Below are positions 7,937-21,159 of a stretch of 64,000 nt of DNA, piece after piece. The stretch is from Enterobacter ludwigii. GTDB taxonomy: Bacteria; Pseudomonadota; Gammaproteobacteria; Enterobacterales; Enterobacteriaceae. Below the pieces are notes generated by a model. That model saw only the letters and a program-made list of their open reading frames with translations, was not told the origin of the DNA and searched no databases. Where the stretch lies: the NCBI GenBank assembly GCA_900068845.1, contig CEFQ01000003.1:212346-276345 (forward strand), in the 5' to 3' direction. Position numbers and translations under genes: made by a program. Numbering within the stretch: the stretch's first letter is position 1; every line of letters begins with the position of its first letter.

Positions 7937-7963
7937 AAAACCCTTCCACCAGGGAAGGGTTTT
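7937..7963. terminator. Bidirectional terminator between kinase gene and gyrB
   Basis: A 7-bp stem, cccttcc (7941-7947) with ggaaggg (7953-7959), is flanked by A4 on the left and T4 on the right. It can therefore terminate the sensor kinase on the plus strand and gyrB on the minus strand. Confidence 0.9.
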
Positions 7964-7981
7964 GCTTTTTTGCCTAATCGA

Positions 7982-11493
<3,512 letters not shown>

Positions 11494-11520
11494 GAAAAGT
11501 CCGGGTCGAAGTGGTTTTTC

Positions 11521-11623
11521 ACCTCCCCCGCTTGCGGGGGAGGCTGGGTGGGGGAAAGACAGCAACCCCTGGTATGTGCTCGCTGTCCCTCCCCCTAGCC
11601 CCCTCCCACCAGTGGGAGGGGGA
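11521..11623. repeat. GC-rich palindromic element (BIME-like) inside the dnaN-recF junction
   Basis: Two strong hairpins bracket the element: cctcccccgcttgcgggggagg region at 11522-11543, and two 11-bp arms at 11599-11609/11612-11622. Between them lie facing copies of a ctgggtgggggaaagacagc-like module (11543-11562 and the complement at 11582-11598), giving a long inverted repeat. The same modules appear in the opposite arrangement at 24865-25003. In E. coli dnaN and recF are nearly contiguous; here the element enlarges the gap to 139 bp. Confidence 0.88.
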
Positions 11624-11632
11624 ATAGCGTGA

Positions 11633-12733
11633 TCACAAGCGCATCGGCATAACGACATACGCTGCGGCTGGACTGGCAACATCTTCAATCTGCACACTTG
11701 ATACGCCATCAGTCAGCAGCAAACGCACATTCTCGCACTTCAGTGCATTCAACACATCCAGCACGTAACTGACGTTGAAACCAATCTCCAGATCGGTGCC
11801 GTTGTAAGATACATCCAGCATCTCTTCGGCTTCTTCCTGCTCGGGGTTATTCGCCGTAATTTTGAGCTGATTTTCGGTGATATAGATGCGAACACCGCGG
11901 AACTTCTCATTTGAGAGGATTGCCGCACGCGCAAATGCCTGTTTTAAAATATCACAGCCCGCTTCCAGCGCCTTGTCGGGATTTTTCGGCAATACGCGGC
12001 GATAATCCGGGAAACGGCCATCAACCAGCTTGGAAGTAAAGATGAAGTCGCCAACGTGTGCGCGAATATTGCTGCTGCCAATCTGCACCTGCAGCGGCGT
12101 TTCGCCGCCGTCGAGCAAACGCATCAGCTCAATCACCCCTTTACGCGGTACGATCACCGAATGGTTTGGCAGCGCCTGACCAATTGGCATTGAACAGACG
12201 GCGAGGCGGTGACCATCGGTCGCAACGGTACGCAACTCTTCACCTTCGGTTTCGAACAGCATACCGTTGAGGTAATAACGCACATCCTGATGCGCCATTG
12301 AGAATTGCGTCGCTTCGATCAGGCGTTTCATCGTTGCCTGTGGCAAGGTGAATTCCACCTCGCTCTGCCAGTCATCCAGATTCGGGAAATCGCTGGCTGG
12401 CAGCGTTGATAGCGAGAAACGGCTGCGGCCAGAACGCACCAGCATTCTGTCGCCTTCCAGCGTCAGGCTGATTTCCGCGCCTTCCGGCAAACCACGGCAA
12501 ATATCGAGGAATTTACGTGCGGGAACCGTGGTGGCGCCCGGCTCGTGTGGCTGCGTCAGCGCAACACGTGCCACCATTTCCATTTCCAAATCAGTACCGG
12601 TCAAGCGCAGCGAGCCTTCGCTGACCTGCAGCAGTAAATTTCCCAGGATCGGCAGCGTTGGGCGTCCGCCAAGGGGACCGCTAACCTGTTGCAGTGGCTT
12701 CAGTAACTGCTCACGTTCTACAATAAATTTCAT
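11633..12733 (-). CDS. dnaN: DNA polymerase III beta sliding clamp
   Basis: This 366-residue protein has the same length as E. coli DnaN and aligns throughout ([19 protein letters not shown] at the start, [10 protein letters not shown] at the end). It has three repeated clamp domains of about 120 residues each. The C-terminal MPMRL tail forms part of the hydrophobic cleft that binds clamp-binding motifs of Pol III, MutS, Hda and ligase. It forms a ring dimer on DNA. It starts five bases after dnaA and is cotranscribed with it. Confidence 0.98.
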   Translation of the reverse strand: MKFIVEREQLLKPLQQVSGPLGGRPTLPILGNLLLQVSEGSLRLTGTDLEMEMVARVALTQPHEPGATTVPARKFLDICRGLPEGAEISLTLEGDRMLVRSGRSRFSLSTLPASDFPNLDDWQSEVEFTLPQATMKRLIEATQFSMAHQDVRYYLNGMLFETEGEELRTVATDGHRLAVCSMPIGQALPNHSVIVPRKGVIELMRLLDGGETPLQVQIGSSNIRAHVGDFIFTSKLVDGRFPDYRRVLPKNPDKALEAGCDILKQAFARAAILSNEKFRGVRIYITENQLKITANNPEQEEAEEMLDVSYNGTDLEIGFNVSYVLDVLNALKCENVRLLLTDGVSSVQIEDVASPAAAYVVMPMRL

Positions 12734-12738
12734 ATGCG

Positions 12739-14145
12739 TCAGGAAGATAGTGTTCGAATGAGGTTAGAGAAATCTTCTTTGATGTCGTGGCTCTCTTCGC
12801 GCAACTGCTCGATTTTACGGCAAGCGTGAAGCACGGTGGTATGATCGCGGCCGCCAAACGCATCGCCAATTTCTGGCAAACTGTGGTTGGTGAGCTCTTT
12901 CGCCATCGCCATCGCCATCTGGCGCGGACGCGCTACCGAACGCGAACGGCGTTTCGACAGCAAATCCGCCACTTTGATTTTGTAATACTCGGCCACCGTC
13001 TTCTGAATATTATCAATGGTGACCAGCTTCTCCTGCAGCGCCAACAGATCGCGCAGCGCTTCGCGCACGAAATCGATGGTAATGGCGCGACCGGTAAAGT
13101 TCGCGTTCGCAATCACGCGGTTCAGCGCGCCTTCCAGCTCTCGCACGTTGGAACGCAAACGCTTAGCAATAAAGAACGCCACTTCGCCCGGCAGACGAAT
13201 GTCGTTTTCATCGGCTTTCTTCATCAGGATCGCGACGCGCGTTTCCAGTTCAGGCGGCTCGATCGCCACGGTTAATCCCCAGCCAAAACGCGATTTCAGG
13301 CGGTCTTCTACGCCGTTGATCTCTTTTGGATAGCGATCCGAAGTCAGGATGATTTGTTGATTGCCTTCCAGCAGCGCGTTAAACGTATGGAAAAACTCTT
13401 CCTGTGAACGCTCTTTATTAGCAAAAAATTGGATGTCATCGATCAGCAGCGCATCAACCGAACGGTAATAGCGCTTAAACTCTTCAATCGCGTTATTTTG
13501 CAAGGCTTTAACCATGTCCTGCACAAAACGCTCAGAGTGCATATACACCACTTTGGCATTGGGCTTGCGTGCAATGATGCCGTTACCCACCGCGTGCAAC
13601 AGGTGCGTTTTACCCAGGCCGGTGCCGCCATAAAGGAAAAGTGGGTTGTAAGCGCCACCAGGATTATCCGCCACCTGACGTGCCGCCGCGCGCGCCAGTT
13701 GGTTCGATTTACCTTCAACGAAGTTATCGAAGTTATGACGGTTATTCACATTGGAGCGGTAAGTTACATCGGCTGGCGCAGGCACTGAATCCCAGCTTGG
13801 GCGCAGAATTTGCGTTGGCGCGGGACGATTTTCAATCGGTGCAGGCGCGCTGTAATTGGAAGTGGCCATCGCCGGTTGGCTGGTGGTCATCTGTGCGGCA
13901 GGACGCGTGCCGACTTCAAAACGCAGTAACGGCACATTTGCACCGCAGAACTCATTCAGCAGCCCATTGATACTATTGAGATATTTATCTCTAACCCAGT
14001 CGAGTACAAACCGATTTGGTGCATACAAGGTCAGCGTATTGTCGTTCAATTCAGCTTGCAGCGGACGAATCCACATGCTGAATTCGGTGGCAGGAAGCTC
14101 ATCCTGCAAACGGGCAAGACACTGTTGCCAAAGCGTAAGTGACAC
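12739..14145 (-). CDS. dnaA: Chromosomal replication initiator DnaA
   Basis: This 468-residue AAA+ initiator binds DnaA boxes and melts oriC. Domain I (about 1-86) begins [24 protein letters not shown], followed by a variable linker. The AAA+ core has Walker [10 protein letters not shown] near 172 and Walker [10 protein letters not shown]. Domain IV carries the DnaA signature [18 protein letters not shown] chose the GTG at 14145 (GTG TCA CTT), the start used in E. coli, with TGGAGTCC upstream; an in-frame GTG at 14157 would add four residues and cover that ribosome site. oriC lies about 31 kb away at 44953-45229, as in E. coli. Confidence 0.97.
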   Translation of the reverse strand: MSLTLWQQCLARLQDELPATEFSMWIRPLQAELNDNTLTLYAPNRFVLDWVRDKYLNSINGLLNEFCGANVPLLRFEVGTRPAAQMTTSQPAMATSNYSAPAPIENRPAPTQILRPSWDSVPAPADVTYRSNVNNRHNFDNFVEGKSNQLARAAARQVADNPGGAYNPLFLYGGTGLGKTHLLHAVGNGIIARKPNAKVVYMHSERFVQDMVKALQNNAIEEFKRYYRSVDALLIDDIQFFANKERSQEEFFHTFNALLEGNQQIILTSDRYPKEINGVEDRLKSRFGWGLTVAIEPPELETRVAILMKKADENDIRLPGEVAFFIAKRLRSNVRELEGALNRVIANANFTGRAITIDFVREALRDLLALQEKLVTIDNIQKTVAEYYKIKVADLLSKRRSRSVARPRQMAMAMAKELTNHSLPEIGDAFGGRDHTTVLHACRKIEQLREESHDIKEDFSNLIRTLSS

Positions 14146-14298
14146 GGCGGACTCCACTCGTACAAAATCGATAAGAATTTTAGGCGCTAATAAATAGAAA
14201 CGTAATTTTTAGACACAGACGGTTGGAAAGCGCCTGCGACCGCTATTCGCGGTAGTCTTCCCCGGCGATCGCAGTGAGGATCGTCAGCGGAAGGGCGG

Positions 14299-14362
14299 AT
14301 CATAACGTAAAGCCGCACAGAGATCTTCCCTTTCTACACAGTTTTGATCCAATTTATCCACA
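14299..14362 (-). promoter_or_regulatory. dnaA promoter with autoregulatory DnaA box
   Basis: A perfect DnaA box, ttatccaca, lies at 14354-14362. A minus-strand -10 element TATGAT lies at 14304-14299, with GATC sites at 14322 and 14299-14302. The block aligns with the E. coli dnaA 2P region (the box, the agatct site and the tatgatccg -10), where DnaA represses its own gene and Dam methylation modulates it. Confidence 0.8.
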
Positions 14363-14620
14363 GGCTGCTGAAGCGATAATAAGTTTACGCTTTCTGCGAA
14401 AAAAGCCAGCGTTAATGTGGCTGAAAGCGGTATTTTTTCTGGCGAGCTCTCGTTTCTGCGCAACAAATCTGCAATTTGATCGCAAGAAGATCCTGCGCGA
14501 TCCTTGCGCTTTAACCCACAGCCCGTATAATTCCCCACCCGGCATTATTGCGTGAAGCCTTGATGCCCGGAATCAGCGGGCTGTATCTGGGTTTCCAGGT
14601 GCCGCGACCAGCGAAGTGAA

Positions 14621-14649
14621 TTGACTCTGGACTGTACAATTATTACAAT
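14621..14649 (+). promoter_or_regulatory. rpmH-rnpA promoter
   Basis: The -35 TTGACT (14621-14626) and -10 TACAAT (14644-14649) are separated by 17 bp, close to the sigma-70 consensus. It lies about 100 bases upstream of rpmH and should drive rpmH-rnpA and probably yidD-yidC. Confidence 0.75.
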
Positions 14650-14735
14650 CCCGCCTCTTTATTAAAGACACATTGAGGCGTTGGTCGATTTACTGGCCCG
14701 AAAACGCGTCACCCAGTGAAAATTTTCAAGTTTAG

Positions 14736-14888
<153 letters not shown>

Positions 14889-14902
14889 TAAAGCTAACCC
14901 TC

Positions 14903-15262
14903 GTGGTTAAGCTCGCATTTCCCAGGGAGTTACGTTTGTTAACTCCCACTCATTTCACTTTCGTCTTCCAGCAGCCACAAAGAGCCGGTACGCCGCAAAT
15001 CACCATACTCGGCCGACTTAACTCGCTGGGGCATCCCCGCATCGGTCTCACCGTCGCAAAAAAACATGTAAAACGCGCCCATGAACGCAACCGGATCAAG
15101 CGATTGACCCGCGAAAGCTTTCGTCTGCGTCAACATGAGCTGCCTGCGATGGATTTTGTGATCGTGGCTAAAAAAGGGATTGCTGACCTGGATAACCGTG
15201 CGCTGACGGAAGCGTTGGAGAAACTATGGCGTCGTCACTGTCGCCTGGCTCGCGGCTCCTGA
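14903..15262 (+). CDS. rnpA: Ribonuclease P protein component
   Basis: This 119-residue basic protein cofactor of RNase P assists the catalytic RNA in cleaving the 5' leader of pre-tRNA. The family signature is [13 protein letters not shown] (about residues 62-74), with [19 protein letters not shown] before it. The start is a GTG, as in E. coli, where low expression relative to rpmH is set in part by this weak start. Its 3' end overlaps yidD by 37 bases. Confidence 0.97.
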   Translation: MVKLAFPRELRLLTPTHFTFVFQQPQRAGTPQITILGRLNSLGHPRIGLTVAKKHVKRAHERNRIKRLTRESFRLRQHELPAMDFVIVAKKGIADLDNRALTEALEKLWRRHCRLARGS

Positions 15263-15483
15263 TTGCCCTGATACGCGTTTATCAACGCGCCATCAGCCCA
15301 CTGCTGGGACCTCATTGCCGGTTCCATCCCACCTGTTCGCAGTATGGGATTGAGGCCTTACGCCGCTTTGGCGTTGTAAAAGGCAGTTGGTTGACGATAA
15401 AACGCGTATTAAAATGCCACCCTTTGAACCCGGGTGGTGACGATCCTGTGCCGCCAAAAACCTTTGATACCAGAGAACATTAA
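15226..15483 (+). CDS. yidD: Membrane protein insertion efficiency factor YidD
   Basis: This 85-residue protein starts within the end of rnpA in another frame. The conserved core is [31 protein letters not shown] with the characteristic Cys residues, followed by [14 protein letters not shown]. It is an inner-membrane-associated factor that helps YidC-dependent insertion. It ends two bases before yidC. Confidence 0.96.
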   Translation: MASSLSPGSRLLIALIRVYQRAISPLLGPHCRFHPTCSQYGIEALRRFGVVKGSWLTIKRVLKCHPLNPGGDDPVPPKTFDTREH

Positions 15484-15485
15484 CG

Positions 15486-17132
15486 ATGGATTCGCAACGC
15501 AATCTCTTTCTCATCGCTTTTCTGTTCGTGTCTTTTATGATCTGGCAAGCCTGGCAGACGGACCACGCTCCGCAGCCACAGCAAACCCAGACCACGCAAA
15601 ACACAAGCAGCGCAGCGGGTGATGCCGCCACTTCCGGCGTGCCGGCTAGCGGACAGGGCAAAACGATCACCGTTAAGACAGATGTCCTGTCACTCAACAT
15701 CAACACGCGCGGTGGCGATATTGAGCAGGCTCAGCTGCTGACTTACCCGGACAAACTGGGTTCAGATGCACCGTTCCAGCTGCTTGAGACCACTCCAGCA
15801 TTCGTTTATCAGGCGCAGAGCGGCTTAACCGGTCGCAACGGTCCGGATAACCCGAACAACGGCGCACGTCCGCTGTATACCACGTCGCAAGATAGCTTCG
15901 TGATGGCGGATGGCCAGAGCGAGCTGCGCGTGCCGCTGACCTGGACCGGTGAAAACGGTGTGGTTTACACCAAGACTTTCGTCTTCAAACGCGGTGAGTA
16001 TGCGGTAAACGTTGACTACAACATCAACAACACCACCCAGCAGCCGCTGGAAGTGTCGATGTTTGGTCAGTTGAAGCAGACCATCGAGGTGCCTAAGCAC
16101 CGCGATACCGGCAGCAACAACTTCGCTCTGCATACCTTCCGTGGCGCAGCGTACTCAACCAGCGATGCGAAATACGAAAAATATAAATTCGACACCATCG
16201 CGGATAATGAGAACCTGAACGCCACCACCAGCAATGGCTGGGTGGCGATGCTGCAACAGTACTTTGCTACCGCTTGGGTGCCACGCACACAGGGTAACAA
16301 CACGCTGTACACCAGTAATCTCGGCAATGGTATCGCGGCAATTGGCTATAAATCTGCACCGGTTACCGTTGGCGCAGGCGCACAGCAAGATCTTGGCGCA
16401 ACGCTGTGGGTAGGCCCGGAAATTCAGGATCAGATGGCCGCTATCGCGCCTCACCTGGATCTGACCGTGGATTACGGCTGGTTGTGGTTCATCTCTCAGC
16501 CGCTGTTTAAGCTGCTGAAGTTCCTGCACAGCTTCATCGGTAACTGGGGCTTCTCCATTATCGTTATCACCTTCATCGTTCGTGGCATCATGTACCCGCT
16601 GACCAAAGCGCAGTACACCTCCATGGCGAAGATGCGTATGCTGCAGCCGAAGATTCAGGCGATGCGTGAGCGTTTAGGCGATGACAAGCAGAAGCAGAGC
16701 CAGGAGATGATGGCGCTGTATAAAGCGGAGAAAGTGAACCCGCTGGGCGGCTGCTTGCCACTGGTTATCCAGATGCCAATCTTCCTGGCCTTGTACTACA
16801 TGCTGTCAGGCTCGGTTGAACTGCGTCATGCACCGTTCATTCTGTGGATTCATGACCTGTCTGCGCAGGACCCGTACTACATTCTGCCGATCATCATGGG
16901 TATCACCATGTTCTTCATTCAGAAGATGTCACCGACTACCGTGACCGATCCGATGCAGCAGAAGATCATGACTTACATGCCGGTTATCTTTACCGTGTTC
17001 TTCCTGTGGTTCCCGTCAGGTCTGGTGCTGTACTACATCGTCAGCAACCTGGTAACCATTCTCCAGCAGCAGCTGATTTATCGCGGCCTGGAAAAACGTG
17101 GTTTGCATAGCCGCGACAAGAAGAAAGCGTAA
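15486..17132 (+). CDS. yidC: Membrane protein insertase YidC
   Basis: This 548-residue insertase acts alone or with SecYEG. TM1 lies at residues 6-24, a large periplasmic beta-supersandwich domain spans about 60-340, and the conserved five-helix C-terminal core is at about 350-535 with the hydrophilic-groove Arg in [20 protein letters not shown] and the [21 protein letters not shown] coiled-coil/TM3 region. The tail [10 protein letters not shown] is basic for ribosome contact. Length matches E. coli (548). Confidence 0.98.
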   Translation: MDSQRNLFLIAFLFVSFMIWQAWQTDHAPQPQQTQTTQNTSSAAGDAATSGVPASGQGKTITVKTDVLSLNINTRGGDIEQAQLLTYPDKLGSDAPFQLLETTPAFVYQAQSGLTGRNGPDNPNNGARPLYTTSQDSFVMADGQSELRVPLTWTGENGVVYTKTFVFKRGEYAVNVDYNINNTTQQPLEVSMFGQLKQTIEVPKHRDTGSNNFALHTFRGAAYSTSDAKYEKYKFDTIADNENLNATTSNGWVAMLQQYFATAWVPRTQGNNTLYTSNLGNGIAAIGYKSAPVTVGAGAQQDLGATLWVGPEIQDQMAAIAPHLDLTVDYGWLWFISQPLFKLLKFLHSFIGNWGFSIIVITFIVRGIMYPLTKAQYTSMAKMRMLQPKIQAMRERLGDDKQKQSQEMMALYKAEKVNPLGGCLPLVIQMPIFLALYYMLSGSVELRHAPFILWIHDLSAQDPYYILPIIMGITMFFIQKMSPTTVTDPMQQKIMTYMPVIFTVFFLWFPSGLVLYYIVSNLVTILQQQLIYRGLEKRGLHSRDKKKA

Positions 17133-17167
17133 CGTCTGACTGCCTTCAGCAGCAGCGTATAATTAAG

Positions 17168-17197
17168 GGGCGGCATTTATGTCGCCCTGTTTTTTTG
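17168..17197 (+). terminator. Terminator between yidC and mnmE
   Basis: An 8-bp stem with a four-base loop (gggcggca at 17168-17175, pairing through one G-T with the segment at 17180-17187) is followed by a T-rich tract to 17197. It lies only about 20 bases before the mnmE start, so mnmE either has a promoter reading through it or is expressed by partial read-through from yidC. Confidence 0.75.
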
Positions 17198-17216
17198 TTT
17201 TGAGAAAAGGTGAATC

Positions 17217-18581
17217 ATGAGCCACAGCGACACCATCGTTGCCCAGGCGACGCCTCCCGGACGTGGCGGCGTCGGCATTCTGCGTATCTCCGGCGCCAAA
17301 GCCGCTGAGGTGGCGCAAGCCGTGCTTGGCAAGCTGCCAAAACCGCGTTATGCCGATTATCTGCCCTTCACCGATGCCGATGGCAGCGTGCTCGATCAGG
17401 GCATCGCGCTGTGGTTTCCTGGCCCAAACTCCTTTACCGGCGAAGATGTGCTGGAGCTGCAAGGCCACGGCGGACCGGTGATTCTCGACCTGCTGCTCAA
17501 ACGCATCGTGGCACAGCCCGGCGTGCGCATTGCGCAGCCCGGTGAATTCTCGGAACGCGCCTTCCTCAACGACAAGCTCGATCTGGCACAAGCCGAAGCG
17601 ATTGCCGATCTGATCGATGCCAGTTCGGAACAAGCCGCCCGCTCTGCGGTGAACTCGCTGCAGGGCGCATTTTCCCTGCGCATCAACGCGCTTGTGGAAG
17701 CACTTACTCACCTGCGCATCTATGTAGAAGCGGCAATCGACTTTCCGGATGAAGAGATCGATTTCCTTTCCGACGGCAAAATTGAAGCGCAGCTCAATGT
17801 GGTGATCGGCGATCTTGATGGCGTGCGTGCCGAAGCGCGGCAAGGCAGCCTGCTGCGTGAAGGAATGAAAGTGGTGATTGCTGGTCGCCCTAATGCCGGA
17901 AAATCGAGCCTGTTGAACGCCTTAGCAGGACGCGAAGCGGCAATTGTGACCGATATCGCCGGTACGACGCGCGACGTATTGCGCGAACACATCCATATCG
18001 ACGGCATGCCGCTGCATATCATTGATACCGCCGGTTTACGTGAAGCCAGTGATGAAGTGGAACGCATTGGTATCGAACGCGCCTGGCAGGAGATCGAGCA
18101 GGCCGATCGCGTGCTGTTTATGGTCGATGGCACCACAACGGATGCCACTGAAGCCGTCGCCATTTGGCCAGATTTTGTCTCGCGTTTACCGGATGCGCTG
18201 CCAATTACCGTAGTACGCAATAAAGCGGATATGACTGGCGAAGTCCTTGGCCTGACTGAAGTGAACGGTCACTCACTGATTCGTCTTTCGGCGCGAACCG
18301 GTGAAGGCGTAGAAGCGCTGCGCGATCACCTGAAACAGAGCATGGGGTTTGCCGGCAATATGGAAGGTGGATTCCTGGCACGCCGTCGCCATCTGCAAGC
18401 GCTGGAGTTAGCGGCTACTCACCTGCAACAGGGAAAACATCAGCTATTGGGCGCGTGGGCCGGTGAATTACTGGCGGAAGAGTTACGTTTAGCGCAGCAG
18501 GCACTGAGCGAAATCACCGGCGAATTCACCTCCGACGATCTGCTGGGCAGAATCTTCTCCAGTTTCTGTATTGGTAAGTGA
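17217..18581 (+). CDS. mnmE: tRNA modification GTPase MnmE
   Basis: This 454-residue protein acts with MnmG to install the 5-carboxymethylaminomethyl (or aminomethyl) group on wobble U34. The N-terminal folate-binding domain starts [23 protein letters not shown]. The GTPase domain has G1 GRPNAGKSS (about 223-231), G2 GTTRD, G3 DTAGLRE and G4 NKAD. The C-terminal FCIGK carries the functional Cys451. The partner mnmG lies at 42976-44865. Its last 18 bases match a known integration site. Confidence 0.98.
   Translation: MSHSDTIVAQATPPGRGGVGILRISGAKAAEVAQAVLGKLPKPRYADYLPFTDADGSVLDQGIALWFPGPNSFTGEDVLELQGHGGPVILDLLLKRIVAQPGVRIAQPGEFSERAFLNDKLDLAQAEAIADLIDASSEQAARSAVNSLQGAFSLRINALVEALTHLRIYVEAAIDFPDEEIDFLSDGKIEAQLNVVIGDLDGVRAEARQGSLLREGMKVVIAGRPNAGKSSLLNALAGREAAIVTDIAGTTRDVLREHIHIDGMPLHIIDTAGLREASDEVERIGIERAWQEIEQADRVLFMVDGTTTDATEAVAIWPDFVSRLPDALPITVVRNKADMTGEVLGLTEVNGHSLIRLSARTGEGVEALRDHLKQSMGFAGNMEGGFLARRRHLQALELAATHLQQGKHQLLGAWAGELLAEELRLAQQALSEITGEFTSDDLLGRIFSSFCIGK
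18564..18581 (+). other. SGI1-type attachment sequence at the mnmE 3' end
   Basis: The last 18 bases of mnmE, ttctgtattggtaagtga, agree with the attB sequence used by SGI1-family integrative elements in trmE/mnmE except near the stop codon (from memory). Because the site is coding it is conserved in any case. No second copy was found downstream to 20526 and no integrase is present, so this marks a usable site and not a proven insertion. Confidence 0.5.
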
Positions 18582-18589
18582 CTTTAGTA

Positions 18590-18628
18590 AGGCATGTACT
18601 TTAGAAAAAGGCATGCCTGCTAATTTTT
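18590..18628 (+). terminator. Possible mnmE terminator
   Basis: A 7-bp stem, aggcatg (18590-18596) with catgcct (18612-18618), has a 15-base loop and is followed by gctaattttt. The loop is long, so this is a weak candidate. Confidence 0.35.
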
Positions 18629-18694
18629 ACTGTAATAAACCCATACGAATTTTGAGGCAGGTTTGCGCATGCCATTGCTCAGTATAGTTGTTAG

Positions 18695-19138
18695 CTAACG
18701 AAAGAGAGGGCGAAGGTGCACCGTATTGAGTAAATTTTCTAGAGAAATCATGCGATCCAGCCAGCCAATCGCATGTGCAACGCGCATTGCCGCCTTATCT
18801 GGACTGGCCAACAACCAGCTATTCTCTCCGGCTTTCCGGGCATAGATCAGTAAGTCACGTTCGCCGGGATCGAGTCCCATAATTTGCGGTTGATCCAGTG
18901 TGCAACTCATAAGATCAACCTGGGTAACTTCGTAGATGTGGCCCATTGACACAGTGAGTTGAAAATAATCAATCTGCTGTGGGCGAGAGCGATGCTGGTA
19001 GCCTGTCTGTGTTTCTTCCATCACTGTACTGACAGTATGAAAATGATAAAGACGACTTAAATTCTGCCAGCACGCCACACGATGTGCTTCGAGAATGACG
19101 TTGGTATCAATTAATACGGTGTCACCAGCTTTTATCAT
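18695..19138 (-). CDS. PIN-domain protein, probable toxin nuclease
   Basis: This 147-residue protein has a PIN-like arrangement: the first acidic motif VLIDTNVILEA (Asp11, Asn13), then STVMEETQTG (middle Glu), DPGERDLLIYARK and LLASPDKAAMR (C-terminal Asp). PIN proteins of VapC type cleave RNA with Mg or Mn. It starts 14 bases after the XRE-ImmA gene, an order typical of regulator-first toxin modules. I do not recognise a named orthologue, and toxicity is inferred only from fold and pairing. Confidence 0.7.
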   Translation of the reverse strand: MIKAGDTVLIDTNVILEAHRVACWQNLSRLYHFHTVSTVMEETQTGYQHRSRPQQIDYFQLTVSMGHIYEVTQVDLMSCTLDQPQIMGLDPGERDLLIYARKAGENSWLLASPDKAAMRVAHAIGWLDRMISLENLLNTVHLRPLFR

Positions 19139-19152
19139 CAGGCTAAGTCCAT

Positions 19153-20265
19153 TCAGAGTTCAAAAGTAACGGGCTGCTCGTAATCCTGTAGAAGCTGGCT
19201 CAGTTCTTCAATAGTCAATCCAGTAAGCGAAGCCATTTTTCGCACCGAAATTATCCCGTTATCCAGGGCCTGCGCGATGTATTCCGCAAACTGCTGATTA
19301 AAAAGCCGCGGCTTTTTAGTTTCGCGGGCATGCCCATTGTTCAGTAATAGATCATCCTGAAAAGCTTTCGCATCGTTGGTAGACAGCTTACGCAAGCTAA
19401 CAAGCCGCCATTTAAATGCCTGAGAGGAGACCTGGAACTTATCAGCTAAAGCATTGATGGCCTTTTCATCCAATACATCCAATACATCCAATTGCCCGAG
19501 ATACTTATTTATACTCTTTTTTGGCATTAGCAAGGCACTGGCAAAGGTATCTGCCAATTTCTCTTCATGAGGCTTTTTGGCTTTTTTATAGGCGTATTCA
19601 ATATGGCGTGGCGGCAATGCATCCCAGGTTAAACAGTGGAAAAATTCATGAGCGATATCAAAATTACGCCGCCCTGCAACCTCGTTGCGGTTTACCAGTA
19701 TCACGCTGAGGTCTTTATGTCTGATAGCAGCACCTGAAACATCTTTAGGCGCATTAATATTTAATGTGAGAATGTTAAATCGCTGAAGCAATCCACTTTC
19801 CAGATGCAATGCTGGAATATCCCCGAGTGCCAGTTCATCAACTAAATGCTCAGCACAAATTTGTGCATCTTCTAACGTGCTGGTTTTATCCAGACTGAGA
19901 CGCGGAAAAATTACGCTGGGTGCTGATGAAGAAAAATGCTGACGAAGCTCGCGATAGAGTGCCACCAGCCGATTCGTCTTTTTTTCAAACTCTTCAAGCA
20001 TCACATCCACCGCATCATTTTGCCGCCATGAATAAGCAACCTCTCCCACCAGGGAATAGGGATCGGCAAAATCCTCGAAGCTAACATCAAAGTAGGTTAA
20101 GGCTTTCATCAACTCATCAGGTTGAAGAGCTCGACTACCATTTTCGATCGCTGAAAGGGTTTGGCGATCCTTGAATCCCATTACCTCTGCCAGCATCTCT
20201 TGATTAATGCCCCGGGCTTCACGATATGCCACCAACCGGCGACTAAAAAATTGTTTGTCATGCAT
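19153..20265 (-). CDS. XRE-family regulator with ImmA/IrrE metallopeptidase domain
   Basis: The 370-residue product has an N-terminal helix-turn-helix (about residues 7-62, RLVAYREARGINQEMLAEVMGFKDRQTLSAIENGSR region). The central ImmA/IrrE-type zinc peptidase segment has its HExxH motif in FDIAHEFFHCLTW, with a downstream Glu in EEKLADTFASALLMP. The C-terminal part (about 290-365) includes a second small helical segment. Such proteins repress their own operon and can be the antitoxin or sensor that is inactivated by, or performs, proteolysis. The neighbouring PIN gene supports a toxin-antitoxin or stress module (inference). Three 9-bp repeats occur in the gene at 19467-19493. Confidence 0.8.
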   Translation of the reverse strand: MHDKQFFSRRLVAYREARGINQEMLAEVMGFKDRQTLSAIENGSRALQPDELMKALTYFDVSFEDFADPYSLVGEVAYSWRQNDAVDVMLEEFEKKTNRLVALYRELRQHFSSSAPSVIFPRLSLDKTSTLEDAQICAEHLVDELALGDIPALHLESGLLQRFNILTLNINAPKDVSGAAIRHKDLSVILVNRNEVAGRRNFDIAHEFFHCLTWDALPPRHIEYAYKKAKKPHEEKLADTFASALLMPKKSINKYLGQLDVLDVLDEKAINALADKFQVSSQAFKWRLVSLRKLSTNDAKAFQDDLLLNNGHARETKKPRLFNQQFAEYIAQALDNGIISVRKMASLTGLTIEELSQLLQDYEQPVTFEL

Positions 20266-20328
20266 CGTTGCCTGCTCCCATCAACTTATTTTCCATCGCA
20301 TAAAATATGAGATGGAGAACGATCCTAT

Positions 20329-20352
20329 TCTTGCAAAATCCAAGTTGCAAGA
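20329..20352. promoter_or_regulatory. Inverted repeat upstream of the XRE-ImmA gene
   Basis: A perfect 8-bp inverted repeat, tcttgcaa (20329-20336) and ttgcaaga (20345-20352), with an 8-base spacer lies 64-87 bases before the regulator start. XRE repressors commonly bind such dyads, so this is a candidate autoregulatory operator. The remainder of 20266-20526 is AT-rich and shows no gene. Confidence 0.5.
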
Positions 20353-20526
20353 TTTATTGTTCATTATGACGCCATTCGAAACGAATTGATTATTGCTTCT
20401 TTGTTATTTGGCTCCCCTTTCGCTTTGCAGTATAACGATCACTGCCCGGCGAACAGGTCCTGTCGGGTACATCCACTATTCATGCTAGATATTGGGCGCA
20501 AGTTGCGGCCTGAACAGGAGAGAAAC

Positions 20527-21117
20527 ATGAGTACAACGCTCGACAGCGTGGCGCTGAATGCGCTGTTCAATGACGCCCGCACCCACAGTTACTGGCAGGA
20601 CAAACCGGTTTCACCGGAGTTGCTGCAGCAGCTCTACAATCTGACCGCGCTCGGCCCAACCTCCGCGAACTGCTCGCCAGGCCGTTTTGTCTTTGTGACT
20701 TCACAGGAAGGCAAAGAGAAACTGAAACCAGCACTCTCTTCCGGCAACGTTGATAAAACCATGGCCGCACCGGTGACGGTGATCGTGGCGTGGGATCCAG
20801 AATTCTACGAAGCGCTGCCGAAGCTGTTCCCGCACGGCGATGCGCGCAGCTGGTTCACCAGCAGCCCGGACCTGGCAAAAGAGACCGCGTTCCGTAACAG
20901 CAGCTTGCAGGCAGGGTATTTGATTCTGGCGGCACGTTCGCTGGGCTTGGATGCGGGCCCGATGTCCGGTTTCGATCCGTCAAAAGTGAACGAAGCCTTC
21001 TTTAGCGAGAGCAAATGGCAGGTTAACTTGCTGATCAATCTGGGATATGGCGAAGCCAGCAAACTGCATCCGCGTCTGCCGCGTTTGGGCTTTGATGAAG
21101 CCAGCAAATTTGCCTGA
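20527..21117 (+). CDS. RutE-like NADPH-dependent nitroreductase-fold reductase
   Basis: This 196-residue flavoprotein is close in sequence and length to E. coli RutE, which reduces malonic semialdehyde to 3-hydroxypropionate in uracil breakdown. Features are [18 protein letters not shown] (FMN-binding region), a [12 protein letters not shown] strand, and [25 protein letters not shown] for the C-terminal FMN site. I chose the ATG at 20527 after CAGGAGAGAAAC; the frame is open upstream but without homology. The other rut genes are not nearby, so the enzyme may serve a different aldehyde here. Confidence 0.85.
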   Translation: MSTTLDSVALNALFNDARTHSYWQDKPVSPELLQQLYNLTALGPTSANCSPGRFVFVTSQEGKEKLKPALSSGNVDKTMAAPVTVIVAWDPEFYEALPKLFPHGDARSWFTSSPDLAKETAFRNSSLQAGYLILAARSLGLDAGPMSGFDPSKVNEAFFSESKWQVNLLINLGYGEASKLHPRLPRLGFDEASKFA

Positions 21118-21126
21118 TTGAGAGCA

Positions 21127-21150
21127 GGGCGTCGCGCAGGACGCCCCTTT
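21127..21150 (+). terminator. Terminator after the RutE-like gene
   Basis: A 7-bp GC-rich stem (gggcgtc 21127-21133, gacgccc 21140-21146) with a 6-base loop is followed by a short cttt tract. It lies between two convergent genes. Confidence 0.7.
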
Positions 21151-21159
21151 CCTGCACGG

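Noticed and set aside
11494..11709. 72-residue N-terminal extension of RecF
   Set aside because: The extension is a reading frame through the palindromic repeat and the end of dnaN; homology begins at MALTRLL.
18564..20526. Complete integrative element at mnmE
   Set aside because: No integrase, excisionase or second attachment copy was found; only the native mnmE end matches.
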